Assembly (NCBI RefSeq): GCF_004000805.1
Contig: NZ_BILY01000027.1
Span: 24,531 to 88,530 of the forward strand
Direction of reading: 5' to 3'
Length of the DNA stretch: 64,000 nucleotides
From: Paenibacillus glycanilyticus NBRC 16618
Lineage (GTDB): Bacteria > Bacillota > Bacilli > Paenibacillales > Paenibacillaceae
Shown one piece after another: positions 1-7,111 of this stretch (positions are counted from its first letter, which is position 1; every line of letters begins with the position of its first letter). The notes beneath the pieces are model-generated. The model was not told where the DNA came from. It worked only from the letters and a program-made list of their open reading frames with translations, and searched no databases. The position numbers and the translations under genes were made by a program.

Positions 1-595
1 CGGAAGCTCCTATCTCCTCCGCCCCGGCGAATACGGCTGCCGCATGCCCGCCGCCGTAAGGCTCTTTCATCCATATAAATACACCGGTCACCGACATGGC
101 GGCAATCACAATGCCGGATATCAACCGTATGCGGCTTCGGCTGAACCAGCCGATCAATACCCCGGCAACAGCGCCTATTATCGTATAGATAACGGCGCAT
201 AGAATCGAATTCCAAATCTCGAAATCCGAATAATGCAAAATATAATAGCACTCGAAGCCGACGTAAATCAGAAAACCGGCGAATAAACGCGGTATCGGCA
301 CATACAGCAACGATAAGATAATGGAAATAAGCTGGGAAGCGATCAGTAAAGCCACTGCATTCGCAAGCACAAACGCCCCGATGTCGATAGCCGTCCCAAA
401 TCCGGTCGGCATGCCTAATGCGACGGTTATGATTGCTGCGGATCCGAATAACAGGAGTCCCGCCGCCCCGGATCGCCAGAGCGGACCATCGTATTCGAGC
501 CGGTTCCCTATTCGGGCGCGAAGCCAACTAAGAAATCTCTTTCTTCGCGGTTCCGGTTCCGGCTGCAAATGCGATTGAACTAATTCGAGTTCCAT
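1..595 (-). CDS. Multi-pass membrane protein, N-terminal part (runs off window)
   Basis: An open reading frame starts with ATG at 595 and stays open to position 1, so only about the first 198 residues are visible. The start has a GGAG ribosome site five bases upstream, and the ATG lies inside the last codons of the upstream ABC ATPase gene (about 16 bases overlap), suggesting translational coupling. After a charged N-terminus of about 40 residues with a Pro-Glu-Arg stretch there are roughly five hydrophobic segments (near 44-62, 70-100, 103-118, 127-148 and 155-172). I do not recognise the family. It could be a membrane partner of the ATPase, but that is inference from coupling only. Confidence 0.7.
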   Translation of the reverse strand, partial: MELELVQSHLQPEPEPRRKRFLSWLRARIGNRLEYDGPLWRSGAAGLLLFGSAAIITVALGMPTGFGTAIDIGAFVLANAVALLIASQLISIILSLLYVPIPRLFAGFLIYVGFECYYILHYSDFEIWNSILCAVIYTIIGAVAGVLIGWFSRSRIRLISGIVIAAMSVTGVFIWMKEPYGGGHAAAVFAGAEEIGAS

Positions 596-1374
596 AGCGA
601 CTCCGATTGCTTGACGAATAGCCAGTTCCGGCCGTCACGGCGTTCAATCTCTACCGGAACATCAAAGAAACGGCTCATTCGCTCTGAGGTTAAAACATCG
701 TTAGTCGCTCCCGCAGCAAAAACTTCACCTTGCTTAATCAACAGCGTATGACTGAAACAAGGCAATATTTCTTCCACATGATGCGTGACGTATATAATGG
801 TAGGGCCGTCTTTCGCCACCTTATGAATCATGGACAATAGCTGCTCGCGCGCAAAAACGTCAAGTCCCGTGCATGGCTCGTCCAGGATAAGCAGCTTCGG
901 TTTTGCCATTAATGCCCTTGCGATCAGGACGCGCTGCCGCTCGCCTTGCGACATCGTATCGTAAGTGCGTTCAGCCAAATAAGCGCAGCCCAGACTCGTC
1001 AGCAAAGCCAACGCCTGGTCTCGATCGGCTTCATTTGTATGATCGTAAAGACCAATCGTGGCGAACTTTCCGCTTAACACAATTTTAATGGCATTTTCGC
1101 TGCCGTACAGCTTTTGCTGAAGCGAGGTACTTACCCAGCCGATGCTTTTGCGCAGCTCGCGTAAATCGTATTCCCCGAATTTTTTGCCAAGCACCGAAAG
1201 CTGTCCGCTCGTTGGCCAAATATAGCCGTTAATCATATTGAGAAGTGTTGTTTTCCCGGATCCGTTCAAGCCCAGCAAGCACCAATGCTCGTTTGGCTGA
1301 ACCTTCCAATTAATATCGCGAAGGACCTGCTTGTCCCCACGTTCCCAGCTAGCCTGCTGAATATCAATAACCAT
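580..1374 (-). CDS. ABC transporter ATP-binding protein (YlmA-like)
   Basis: This 264-residue ATPase powers an ABC transporter of unknown substrate. Walker A (GLNGSGKT) is at residues 35-42, the signature MSQGERQ at 141-147, Walker B LLILDEP at 161-167 and the switch histidine in VTHH at about 198. The general sequence resembles B. subtilis YlmA (family recognition from memory). The chosen ATG at 1374 has a GGGAGGGA ribosome site seven bases upstream; an ATG at 1395 is less well placed. No substrate-binding protein is encoded nearby. The cut-off membrane protein gene downstream overlaps the stop codon and is the only visible candidate partner. Confidence 0.9.
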   Translation of the reverse strand: MVIDIQQASWERGDKQVLRDINWKVQPNEHWCLLGLNGSGKTTLLNMINGYIWPTSGQLSVLGKKFGEYDLRELRKSIGWVSTSLQQKLYGSENAIKIVLSGKFATIGLYDHTNEADRDQALALLTSLGCAYLAERTYDTMSQGERQRVLIARALMAKPKLLILDEPCTGLDVFAREQLLSMIHKVAKDGPTIIYVTHHVEEILPCFSHTLLIKQGEVFAAGATNDVLTSERMSRFFDVPVEIERRDGRNWLFVKQSESLWNSN

Positions 1375-1484
1375 CGGTTGTTCCCTCCCATACATCTATA
1401 AATTATAGGTAAAATCGGGCAGAGCGGCAATCCAAAGTTATTGACAGTCCATTAATACTTTTCCGTATGTACGATTGGAGAACA

Positions 1485-1518
1485 TAAAAAAGGCCTGGCA
1501 GCAATTGCTGCCAAGGCC
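1485..1518 (-). terminator. Rho-independent terminator
   Basis: A GGCCTTGGCAGCA stem, imperfect at one position, is followed on the minus strand by a T-run (the A-run at 1486-1491). It lies just after the stop codon at 1525 and ends the ypuI/DUF1540/membrane protein operon. Confidence 0.85.
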
Positions 1519-1524
1519 AATTCT

Positions 1525-1971
1525 TCAGGTGACCGCATAATAAAATGGAACGATAACTAATGAAAGCAATACAGCGATAAGACCAATTGCCATCGCCCAG
1601 CCCCCAAGCGCCCTTGCTCCCTGACGGAAAGCAATAAAGCCCAGTACGGCTGAAGTGATGCCCAGCACCACCGGCCACAGGAACCAGGATGCTGCCGCAA
1701 ATACAAGCGCTACCCAGCCAAGGGCTGTTCCCCCGGACTCCACAGCATCTGCCGCTTCTTCGATTTTCTGTTCTCTCGGTACATAGGAGACTGGACTGCC
1801 CACAGCGAAATCCGCTGCCATCTCTTCGTGGACGTTGCCCACGTTGTTCTCGTTAGCCCATTCTTCCACTTTACCGCCGTTTAAGTCAGGCATTGCATTT
1901 GGCGCAGACACTTCGTATTGCGGATAATCGTTCTTGTGACGATCCGTGATTTTTACGCCTCGTTGATCCAT
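1525..1971 (-). CDS. Small membrane protein, DUF4190-like C-terminus
   Basis: This 148-residue protein has a hydrophilic first 80 residues rich in Asn, Glu and Asp. Two or three hydrophobic segments follow (about 82-115 and 122-146), with a Gly/Ala-rich hairpin that resembles DUF4190-type small membrane proteins. An AAGGAG ribosome site precedes the ATG. The gene begins only a few bases after the DUF1540 gene, so the two are probably co-transcribed, and a strong terminator follows. Function unknown; no catalytic motif seen. A membrane location is inferred from hydrophobicity only. Confidence 0.75.
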   Translation of the reverse strand: MDQRGVKITDRHKNDYPQYEVSAPNAMPDLNGGKVEEWANENNVGNVHEEMAADFAVGSPVSYVPREQKIEEAADAVESGGTALGWVALVFAAASWFLWPVVLGITSAVLGFIAFRQGARALGGWAMAIGLIAVLLSLVIVPFYYAVT

Positions 1972-1977
1972 TCCCCG

Positions 1978-2184
1978 TCACTCCTTCGGTTTAAAAGTGT
2001 GGCAGCAGGTAGCGGATGATTCTGTAGCTTGATCCTGATGGTAAAGCCCAAGATCATCAGCTGCGAATTCTTCGTTGAAGTCTGCATGCTGATCAATATC
2101 GATGGAAATGGCATCAGCATTGCAATTGTTGCCCTCTTTCCAGAAGGCGCAATTGGACACGCTGCAGGTTACACCTTTCGGCAT
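1978..2184 (-). CDS. DUF1540 domain cysteine-rich protein
   Basis: This 68-residue protein begins MPKGVTCSVSNCAFW and carries a CxxxxC...C pattern near the N-terminus (C7, C12, C21) and a CC pair near residue 60. The pattern is typical of the small DUF1540 proteins common in spore-formers, which probably bind a metal. The start at 2184 is chosen because GGAGGTGA lies about seven bases upstream; an upstream in-frame ATG at 2232 has no such site. It sits between the ypuI-like gene and the DUF4190-like gene in the same orientation. The biochemical role is not established. Confidence 0.8.
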   Translation of the reverse strand: MPKGVTCSVSNCAFWKEGNNCNADAISIDIDQHADFNEEFAADDLGLYHQDQATESSATCCHTFKPKE

Positions 2185-2238
2185 AAAAAAATCACCTCCG
2201 ATATCAAGTTTCCCTGATCGAAAGTGATTCATTCCGTC

Positions 2239-2739
2239 CTATTTTTGCCCCTGCATACGGCGCTGGGTCATGTAATCATTCTCATAATAAGCCAGCTCGT
2301 CGCGGAGCTCTTCGTAAATTTTCGAAACGCTCAGGACGATGTTACGCGCTTCGCGGATAGGCTTGAACCGGAAACGGATGGCGTCTTGTCCGGTGTAAGC
2401 ATAACGGCCGTCTTCCGAATAACATTCATTCTTCGGATAGAAGAAGGCATTCACGCACTGATGATAAACATCGTACAAGGCGCGTTCAGCAAAATCGTTA
2501 TCGAAATTTGGCCGTCTGAGCAGTACTCCAAGTTTCTCAACCGAGACTTCAGAGAAGACCAACAGATGTCTCAAATCAGACAAGAGGCCTTTGTAGAACG
2601 TTTGTGCTTCATCTCCAGTCTCTTCGCCGATTAATTGGTTCAGCGAATACTGGTTAAGAAACGTTTCCAATTGATTAATTGCATCTTTTAACTTTGTACG
2701 CGATGTTTCACTAAGCGACTTCGCATTGGTCGATGGCAT
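2239..2739 (-). CDS. ypuI: YpuI family protein (DUF3907)
   Basis: This 166-residue soluble protein matches my memory of the YpuI/DUF3907 family: a helical N-terminus (SETSRTKLKDAINQLETFL), a central YHQCVNAFFYPKNECY segment, and a C-terminus ending in YYENDYMTQRR. There is no signal peptide or membrane segment. A GGGGA ribosome site precedes the ATG. The function of YpuI is unknown. The gene leads a three-gene minus-strand operon and is divergent from the subtilase gene, so both promoters should lie in 2740-2926. Confidence 0.85.
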   Translation of the reverse strand: MPSTNAKSLSETSRTKLKDAINQLETFLNQYSLNQLIGEETGDEAQTFYKGLLSDLRHLLVFSEVSVEKLGVLLRRPNFDNDFAERALYDVYHQCVNAFFYPKNECYSEDGRYAYTGQDAIRFRFKPIREARNIVLSVSKIYEELRDELAYYENDYMTQRRMQGQK

Positions 2740-2926
2740 AGGTAGTTCCCCTTTCTTCTACTACAACAAAAAAACTAAGGCATCAACAACATGATACCAC
2801 AAATTACATTCGTTTGGTACTGGCGGTTCAGACATTGTTCGGCGCATATTTTCGGCCATGCGATGCGCAACCTATCCATTAGCGTTGCAACTAAGCTGGC
2901 AAAGCGATGAAGGGACGAAAGAAACA

Positions 2927-4798
2927 ATGAATGCGAGAAAATGGGTTGGTCTTTGTGCCATTATAGCACTGGTAGCCATTGTTGTACCCGGTACGCGATA
3001 TATTTTCAATGACCGGAAAGCTCCTGAATCCGAAGTAAGAAATTTCTCGGCGCATCAGGAAAAAACATTGAAAGTGAAAACTTTAAACAAGGATATGGAC
3101 GCTACCGCTCTTCTCTGTACGACGGAATGCAGCAAGGAATTCCGCAAGCTAATGAACAGCGACACCAAAAAGGGCGTAATGAAGGCGCAGTCGGATAAAG
3201 TAGCCCATTTGATGAACATGCATAAGCATATGGTCTACATCAGCTGGATCAACGGAAATCGAAGCGTAGACCGCGGCGCTCTCCCGGACAAAACAGCGGC
3301 GCAATATGTGGAAGAAGCCAAGGCTAAGGTAAAAGCCAGCCAGCCTTATCACTCCAAGCCGTTTATGAGCGAAACCGGCAGCCGGTACATGGTGCTTGGA
3401 GTGCCTAGCGGGAAAAATAACGGCATTGGTGTCGTAGGCGTCATCAATCAGGATATCGTGATGCAGGTCGAGCGCCATCAAAAACGGAATTTACGGCTTG
3501 TTCCTTATCCTGCTGAAGGCAACTACCGAGTCGAATCGGTGGAACCTAATACCAACCGCGAAACGACTGTACGGGATGGCGAAGACAACGGCAATGCCAG
3601 CCATTATCATGTCAAGGATGTGGTTGTACATTTCCAGGATAAGCTGACAAACCAGCAATTAGAACAAATCAAACAAAAAATCAATGCCGAGAAAATTCAG
3701 CGCGTTGGCGATACCTATGTATTCCGTTCCAAGAACATGGATGCCGATAGAATGGTTCATTATTTCCAAAAATCTTGGAAAACCGAATACGTGGAGCCTC
3801 ATTATCTGTACCTGACGAATGAAACGGCCGCGTCCGATAACACAGCCGACATCATCACTCCTAACGATGCCCTATATTCCCAATACCAGTGGAATCTGCC
3901 TTCCATCGAAACCGAAAAAGGCTGGGGCTTATCCAAAGGCAATGACAAGGTTATCGTTGCTATTCTGGATACCGGCGTCCAAGCCGATCATCCGGATTTG
4001 AAGGGCAAGCTGCTCAATGGCACAAACATTGTGGATACAAATGCCGCTCCGAATGACGATGTTGGTCATGGTACCCATGTGGCAGGTATTATTGGCGCAA
4101 CCGTCAACAATGGCGAAGGTGTTGCGGGCATCTCCTGGTATAACAAAATTATGCCGGTTAAAGTGCTCGACAGCAGCGGCGCAGGCTCTACCTATTCGGT
4201 TGCGCAAGGGATCATATGGGCTACCGACCATGGCGCCAAAGTTATTAATATGAGTCTTGGCAACTATGCGCAGGCCGAATTCCTGCATGATGCGATTAAG
4301 TATGCCTACGATCATGACGTCGTGATGGTTGCGGCAAGCGGCAATGACAATACCGACCGGCCTGGTTACCCGGCCGCATATCCGGAAGTTTTTGCCGTTG
4401 CGGCAACGGATGCGTCGAAAAACAAAGCTTCGTTCTCGAATTTCGGCGATTACATTGACGTAGCAGCGCCTGGCGACAGCATCGCCAGCACTTATCCGGG
4501 CAGCCAATATGCGGCGTTGTCTGGCACCTCTATGGCCAGCCCGCACGTAGCGGCATTAGCCGGCTTGATTCGCTCCATTAACCCTGACCTCAACAATGAA
4601 GAGGTTATGGACATTATGCGCAAATCGGCTATTGACCTTGGCAACAAGGGTAAAGACAACTATTTCGGCTACGGTCTGATTGACGTCGACAAAGCTCTGA
4701 AGGCAGCATCAAACTACACCACTGCCCTGCAGAACTTCCCAAGTCAAACCGAACGTCGCCTGGAAGCGATTAGCCGGCGGTATAGCGCTGGCAGCTAA
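2927..4798 (+). CDS. Membrane-anchored S8 subtilase with long N-terminal region
   Basis: This 623-residue serine protease starts with a signal or anchor helix (about residues 6-22). An extracellular segment at about 100-180 resembles a Cache-type sensor fold (see findings), and an inhibitor-I9-like propeptide lies near 229-292. The subtilisin domain (about 320-605) has catalytic Asp348 in ILDTGV, His381 in GHGTHVAGI and Ser535 in SGTSMASPH, with oxyanion Asn473 in SGND. All catalytic residues are present, so it should be active. I start at 2927 (MNARKW), where a hydrophobic signal follows at once; the in-frame ATG at 2858 adds 23 residues unlike a signal. The gene is monocistronic, with a terminator after it. 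Confidence 0.93.
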   Translation: MNARKWVGLCAIIALVAIVVPGTRYIFNDRKAPESEVRNFSAHQEKTLKVKTLNKDMDATALLCTTECSKEFRKLMNSDTKKGVMKAQSDKVAHLMNMHKHMVYISWINGNRSVDRGALPDKTAAQYVEEAKAKVKASQPYHSKPFMSETGSRYMVLGVPSGKNNGIGVVGVINQDIVMQVERHQKRNLRLVPYPAEGNYRVESVEPNTNRETTVRDGEDNGNASHYHVKDVVVHFQDKLTNQQLEQIKQKINAEKIQRVGDTYVFRSKNMDADRMVHYFQKSWKTEYVEPHYLYLTNETAASDNTADIITPNDALYSQYQWNLPSIETEKGWGLSKGNDKVIVAILDTGVQADHPDLKGKLLNGTNIVDTNAAPNDDVGHGTHVAGIIGATVNNGEGVAGISWYNKIMPVKVLDSSGAGSTYSVAQGIIWATDHGAKVINMSLGNYAQAEFLHDAIKYAYDHDVVMVAASGNDNTDRPGYPAAYPEVFAVAATDASKNKASFSNFGDYIDVAAPGDSIASTYPGSQYAALSGTSMASPHVAALAGLIRSINPDLNNEEVMDIMRKSAIDLGNKGKDNYFGYGLIDVDKALKAASNYTTALQNFPSQTERRLEAISRRYSAGS

Positions 4799-4810
4799 GA
4801 ACGGCAGTTC

Positions 4811-4899
4811 GCTCGGGATGGAAAGTATGAAGCTCACAGCAGATTGCTCGGGATGGAAAGTATGAAGCTCACAGCGGATTGCTCGGGATGGGCAGTATG
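4811..4899. repeat. 35-bp tandem repeat, about 2.5 copies
   Basis: Units beginning GCTCGGGATGG start at 4811, 4846 and 4881, a strict 35-base period. The first two units are nearly identical over their whole length. The third keeps only the first 11 bases plus CAGTATG. The array lies 13 bases after the subtilase stop codon and before its terminator, so it would be in the 3' untranslated part of that mRNA. Confidence 0.9.
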
Positions 4900-4968
4900 T
4901 TCTTCCTGATTGGAAACATACTTGCCCTTACCCTCGACACCCGCCGTTCAATTTATATATAAAAATGG

Positions 4969-5008
4969 AAGCATCCTCTGGCTTTTCGCCGAGGATGCTT
5001 TTACTTTT
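4969..5008 (+). terminator. Terminator of subtilase gene
   Basis: The arms AAGCATCCTC (4969-4978) and GAGGATGCTT (4991-5000) pair perfectly and are followed by TTACTTTT on the plus strand. The hairpin lies about 170 bases after the stop codon. Confidence 0.8.
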
Positions 5009-5023
5009 AACCTGCTGCTCACC

Positions 5024-5204
5024 TTGCACGAAATACAGTATAATTAGCTCGTTTAGGCTTGTATTAGGAATTATGTTGTATGAAATACAGTATATTTCGC
5101 CAAGCCAGCTATTTTTAAGTCATTGCGCGAAGATATCCTGCATTTATTGCAGTGTATCTCCCCTTCTCTTGTTGCTACCCTGTAATATCCTGTATTTTAT
5201 GCGA
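5024..5204. repeat. Four degenerate copies of a 22-bp motif
   Basis: The copies are at 5024-5045, 5076-5097, 5139-5160 and, inverted, 5182-5204. The shared core is TGCAYRAAATRCAGKATAT, with the two first copies identical over GAAATACAGTATA. The third copy sits in a palindrome spanning 5131-5159. Spacing is roughly 43-63 bases. Confidence 0.6.
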
Positions 5205-5362
5205 CGTAGCCTGGCTGCCATTATGTAATTAGCTATACCTAGCGGTGAAGCCTTGCGAGGCAACCTTCGGTTTGAGGTAAATAAGCGTAAGCTCCCTTGG
5301 AATAAGCAAGTGGAGCTTATTTGTTGTCGTGCAGGACAAGGGCTGGCGATAAAGGAGGGAAA

Positions 5363-5422
5363 GGAGTACTCTTGAGAAGCGAAGCGTCCGCCGTAGACAA
5401 TAGCGGTCGAAAGAGCTACTCC
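5363..5422. repeat. Palindromic intergenic element, copy C (short form)
   Basis: The outer arms GGAGTACTCTT (5363-5373) and AAGAGCTACTCC (5411-5422) pair with one bulge. Inside are AGCGAAGCGTCCGCC (5378-5392) and CAATAGCGG (5398-5406). These match the conserved internal motifs of the copies at 49811-49924 and 53060-53164, but the long inner stem is missing. Confidence 0.65.
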
Positions 5423-5471
5423 AGCCCCGACGATCCAACGGCCAACCACCTAAATTTTCCGCAATAAGCAA

Positions 5472-5502
5472 CAAAAAAGCCTCCCGGCGAATGCCAGGAG
5501 GC
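5472..5502 (-). terminator. Terminator of RNase P RNA gene
   Basis: A GCCTCC(T/C)GGC-type stem is followed by TTTTTTGTTGC on the minus strand, directly after the rnpB 3' end. Confidence 0.85.
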
Positions 5503-5520
5503 GTAATTTGTTGTCCGTTG

Positions 5521-5933
5521 CGGAAAGTTTGCCGTAAGCCGGGTTCTGTGCTTCTAGTGGTCATAACGGGAACGACCCTCCCACGGGCGAAGCGACAATC
5601 ATCTATCTAGGCTGTTTATTGCTAAACAGCTCAAGCAACCAACCCGAACGAGCCTCGGGCTAAGGCTGCAGCTCTAGGCTGCTACGTTCTCTCGGTCTTG
5701 CTCCAAGTGGGGTTTACCAGGAATATAGTCACCCATACTCCTCGTGGTCTCTTACACCACGGTTCCACCCTTGCCTGTGCCGGCGTAAACCAGCCATCGG
5801 CGGTCCATTTCTGTGGCACTATCCTTCAGCTCGCGCTGACTGGACGTTATCCAGCACCCTGCCCTGTGGAGCCCGGACTTTCCTCTCGCGGCAACAAGGC
5901 CGCCAGCGATTGTCTGTCAAACTTTCCGATGCA
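5521..5933 (-). ncRNA. rnpB: RNase P RNA, class A type
   Basis: This is the catalytic RNA that trims tRNA 5' ends. On the minus strand it begins GGAAAGTTTGACAGACAATC, whose first bases pair with the 3' end GGCAAACTTTCC to form P1. Universal blocks are present: GAGGAAAGTCCGGGCTCC, GTGCCACAGAAA, GGTAAACCCCACTTGGAGC, TAGATAGATGATTGTC and CACAGAACCCGGCTTA. The GGAGCAAG ... GGTTGGTTGCTTGAG pair and the overall plan match the ancestral class A form (as in E. coli), not the class B form I recall for B. subtilis. A strong promoter precedes it and a terminator follows. The 5' end is estimated as 6-7 bases after the -10 box. Confidence 0.95.
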
Positions 5934-5939
5934 CGAATA

Positions 5940-5968
5940 AGTATACAGGGTATTTTACAAAACCTCAA
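5940..5968 (-). promoter_or_regulatory. Sigma-A promoter of rnpB
   Basis: On the minus strand, TTGAGG (5963-5968) and TATACT (5940-5945) are separated by 17 bases, placing the start about seven bases before the RNase P RNA P1 helix. Confidence 0.8.
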
Positions 5969-5989
5969 CCTGTTTTATCGTCCCAAATG

Positions 5990-7111
5990 CTACACGAACC
6001 GGAAAGGCTCCGTATTTATGGAGGAATGAACAGCTTTTGTCTCATATTTCCGTTCCGACAGCTGTTGATTCAGCCAGTCGGCCACACGCTGCTTCATGAT
6101 TTTCTCGACATTATGACCTGGATCAATAATGGAAAGACCGTCCGCAAGCGCGTCATGAGCGGTATGATAATCGACGTCCCCCGTGATGAGCACATCCGCT
6201 CCGGCAAATTGCGCATGACGGGTGTAACGCCCGCCTGAGCCGCCTAAAACGGCTGCTTTCTTAATGACTCGGTTCGGGTCGCCAACAAGTCTAACATACG
6301 GCACCTCGAACACTTCCTTTACCTTTTCGACCAGTTCGCCAAGGGTGACAGGCTGCTCCAGCTTTCCGCTGCGGCCAAGGCCAAAGGATCTGCCCTTCAG
6401 ATCAACCGAGTACAGGTCATAGGCTACTTCTTCGTAAGGATGCGCCTTCAGCATGGCCTGCACCACCTTGCGGTGAACGCTGTGCGGAACAATCGTTTCA
6501 ATGCGAATTTCCTTCGCTTTTTCCAATTGTCCTTGCTTGCCTATAAACGGATTCGTGCCTTCTCCGGGAAGGAAAGTTCCCGTCCCTTCGATATTAAAGC
6601 TGCAGTGGCTGTAATCGCCGATATGGCCGGCTCCCGCCTGGAACATTGCTTGAAGCACCTTTTCATGCTGCTCCTCCGGAACAAAAACAACCAGCTTATA
6701 GAGCTTATCCGTGTGCACCTCTTCGAGACATTGGCGGCCTTCCGCCTTAATGCCAACCAGGTCTGCCATCCAATCGTTAATGCCGCCGTCAGCCACATCC
6801 AGATTGGTGTGCGAGATATAGACCGCGATATCATTTTTGATCAGCTTCTCGTACAGCCTTCCTGCCGGAGTTGAGGTATCCAGCTTCGCCAAAGGACGGT
6901 ATATGATGGCATGATGCGCGATAATAAGCTCCGCTCCGGCAGCGATGGCCTCATCGACAACTTCATCCGTCACATCCAGCGCTACAATGATTTTCCGGAT
7001 TTCCTTGTTCAACGTTCCAAGCTGCAGTCCGATTTTATCATTCTCGACCGCATAATGCTTTGGTGCAAGCTGCTCCATTAGTTGGATGACGGTCTGCCCG
7101 TTTGCAAACAT
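5990..7111 (-). CDS. yqfO: Nif3-like dinuclear metal center protein (YqfO)
   Basis: This 373-residue protein belongs to the Nif3/YqfO family. The metal-site motif IIAHHAII (H66, H67) and the late DPGHNVEK motif near residue 335 are both present. A central insert (about 130-240) corresponds to the PII/CutA-like domain seen in Bacillales members. Family function is uncertain (GTP cyclohydrolase-like fold; metal-dependent hydrolase suggested). The start has GAGGAGGTG about six bases upstream. The gene overlaps the end of trmK by 34 bases, the same coupling known in B. subtilis. Confidence 0.95.
   Translation of the reverse strand: MFANGQTVIQLMEQLAPKHYAVENDKIGLQLGTLNKEIRKIIVALDVTDEVVDEAIAAGAELIIAHHAIIYRPLAKLDTSTPAGRLYEKLIKNDIAVYISHTNLDVADGGINDWMADLVGIKAEGRQCLEEVHTDKLYKLVVFVPEEQHEKVLQAMFQAGAGHIGDYSHCSFNIEGTGTFLPGEGTNPFIGKQGQLEKAKEIRIETIVPHSVHRKVVQAMLKAHPYEEVAYDLYSVDLKGRSFGLGRSGKLEQPVTLGELVEKVKEVFEVPYVRLVGDPNRVIKKAAVLGGSGGRYTRHAQFAGADVLITGDVDYHTAHDALADGLSIIDPGHNVEKIMKQRVADWLNQQLSERKYETKAVHSSINTEPFRFV

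Larger units (their letters stand above)
5009..5472. other. Gene-free spacer with degenerate repeats and hairpins
   Basis: No credible gene is present. Four copies of a degenerate 22-base motif (core AAATACAG-ATAT) lie near 5024, 5076, 5139 and 5182. A hairpin with arms AAGCTCC-CTTG and CAAG-GGAGCTT lies at about 5289-5320. Copy C of the palindromic element family lies at 5363-5422. Open frames here (for example 4965-5228 plus, 5144-5449 minus, 5229-5564 minus) lack ribosome sites and protein-like composition. Confidence 0.75.

Noticed and set aside
1403..1678. 91-residue minus-strand frame
   Set aside because: It lies across the terminator and the coding region of the DUF4190-like gene in another frame.
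4811..4899. Possible CRISPR array
   Set aside because: The repeats are directly tandem with no spacers and no cas genes are near.
5144..5564. Overlapping 101- and 111-residue minus-strand frames in the spacer
   Set aside because: No ribosome sites, odd composition, and they run through repeats, hairpins and the rnpB terminator.
5698..5940. 80-residue open frame inside rnpB
   Set aside because: The stretch is RNase P RNA with all conserved blocks; the frame is accidental.
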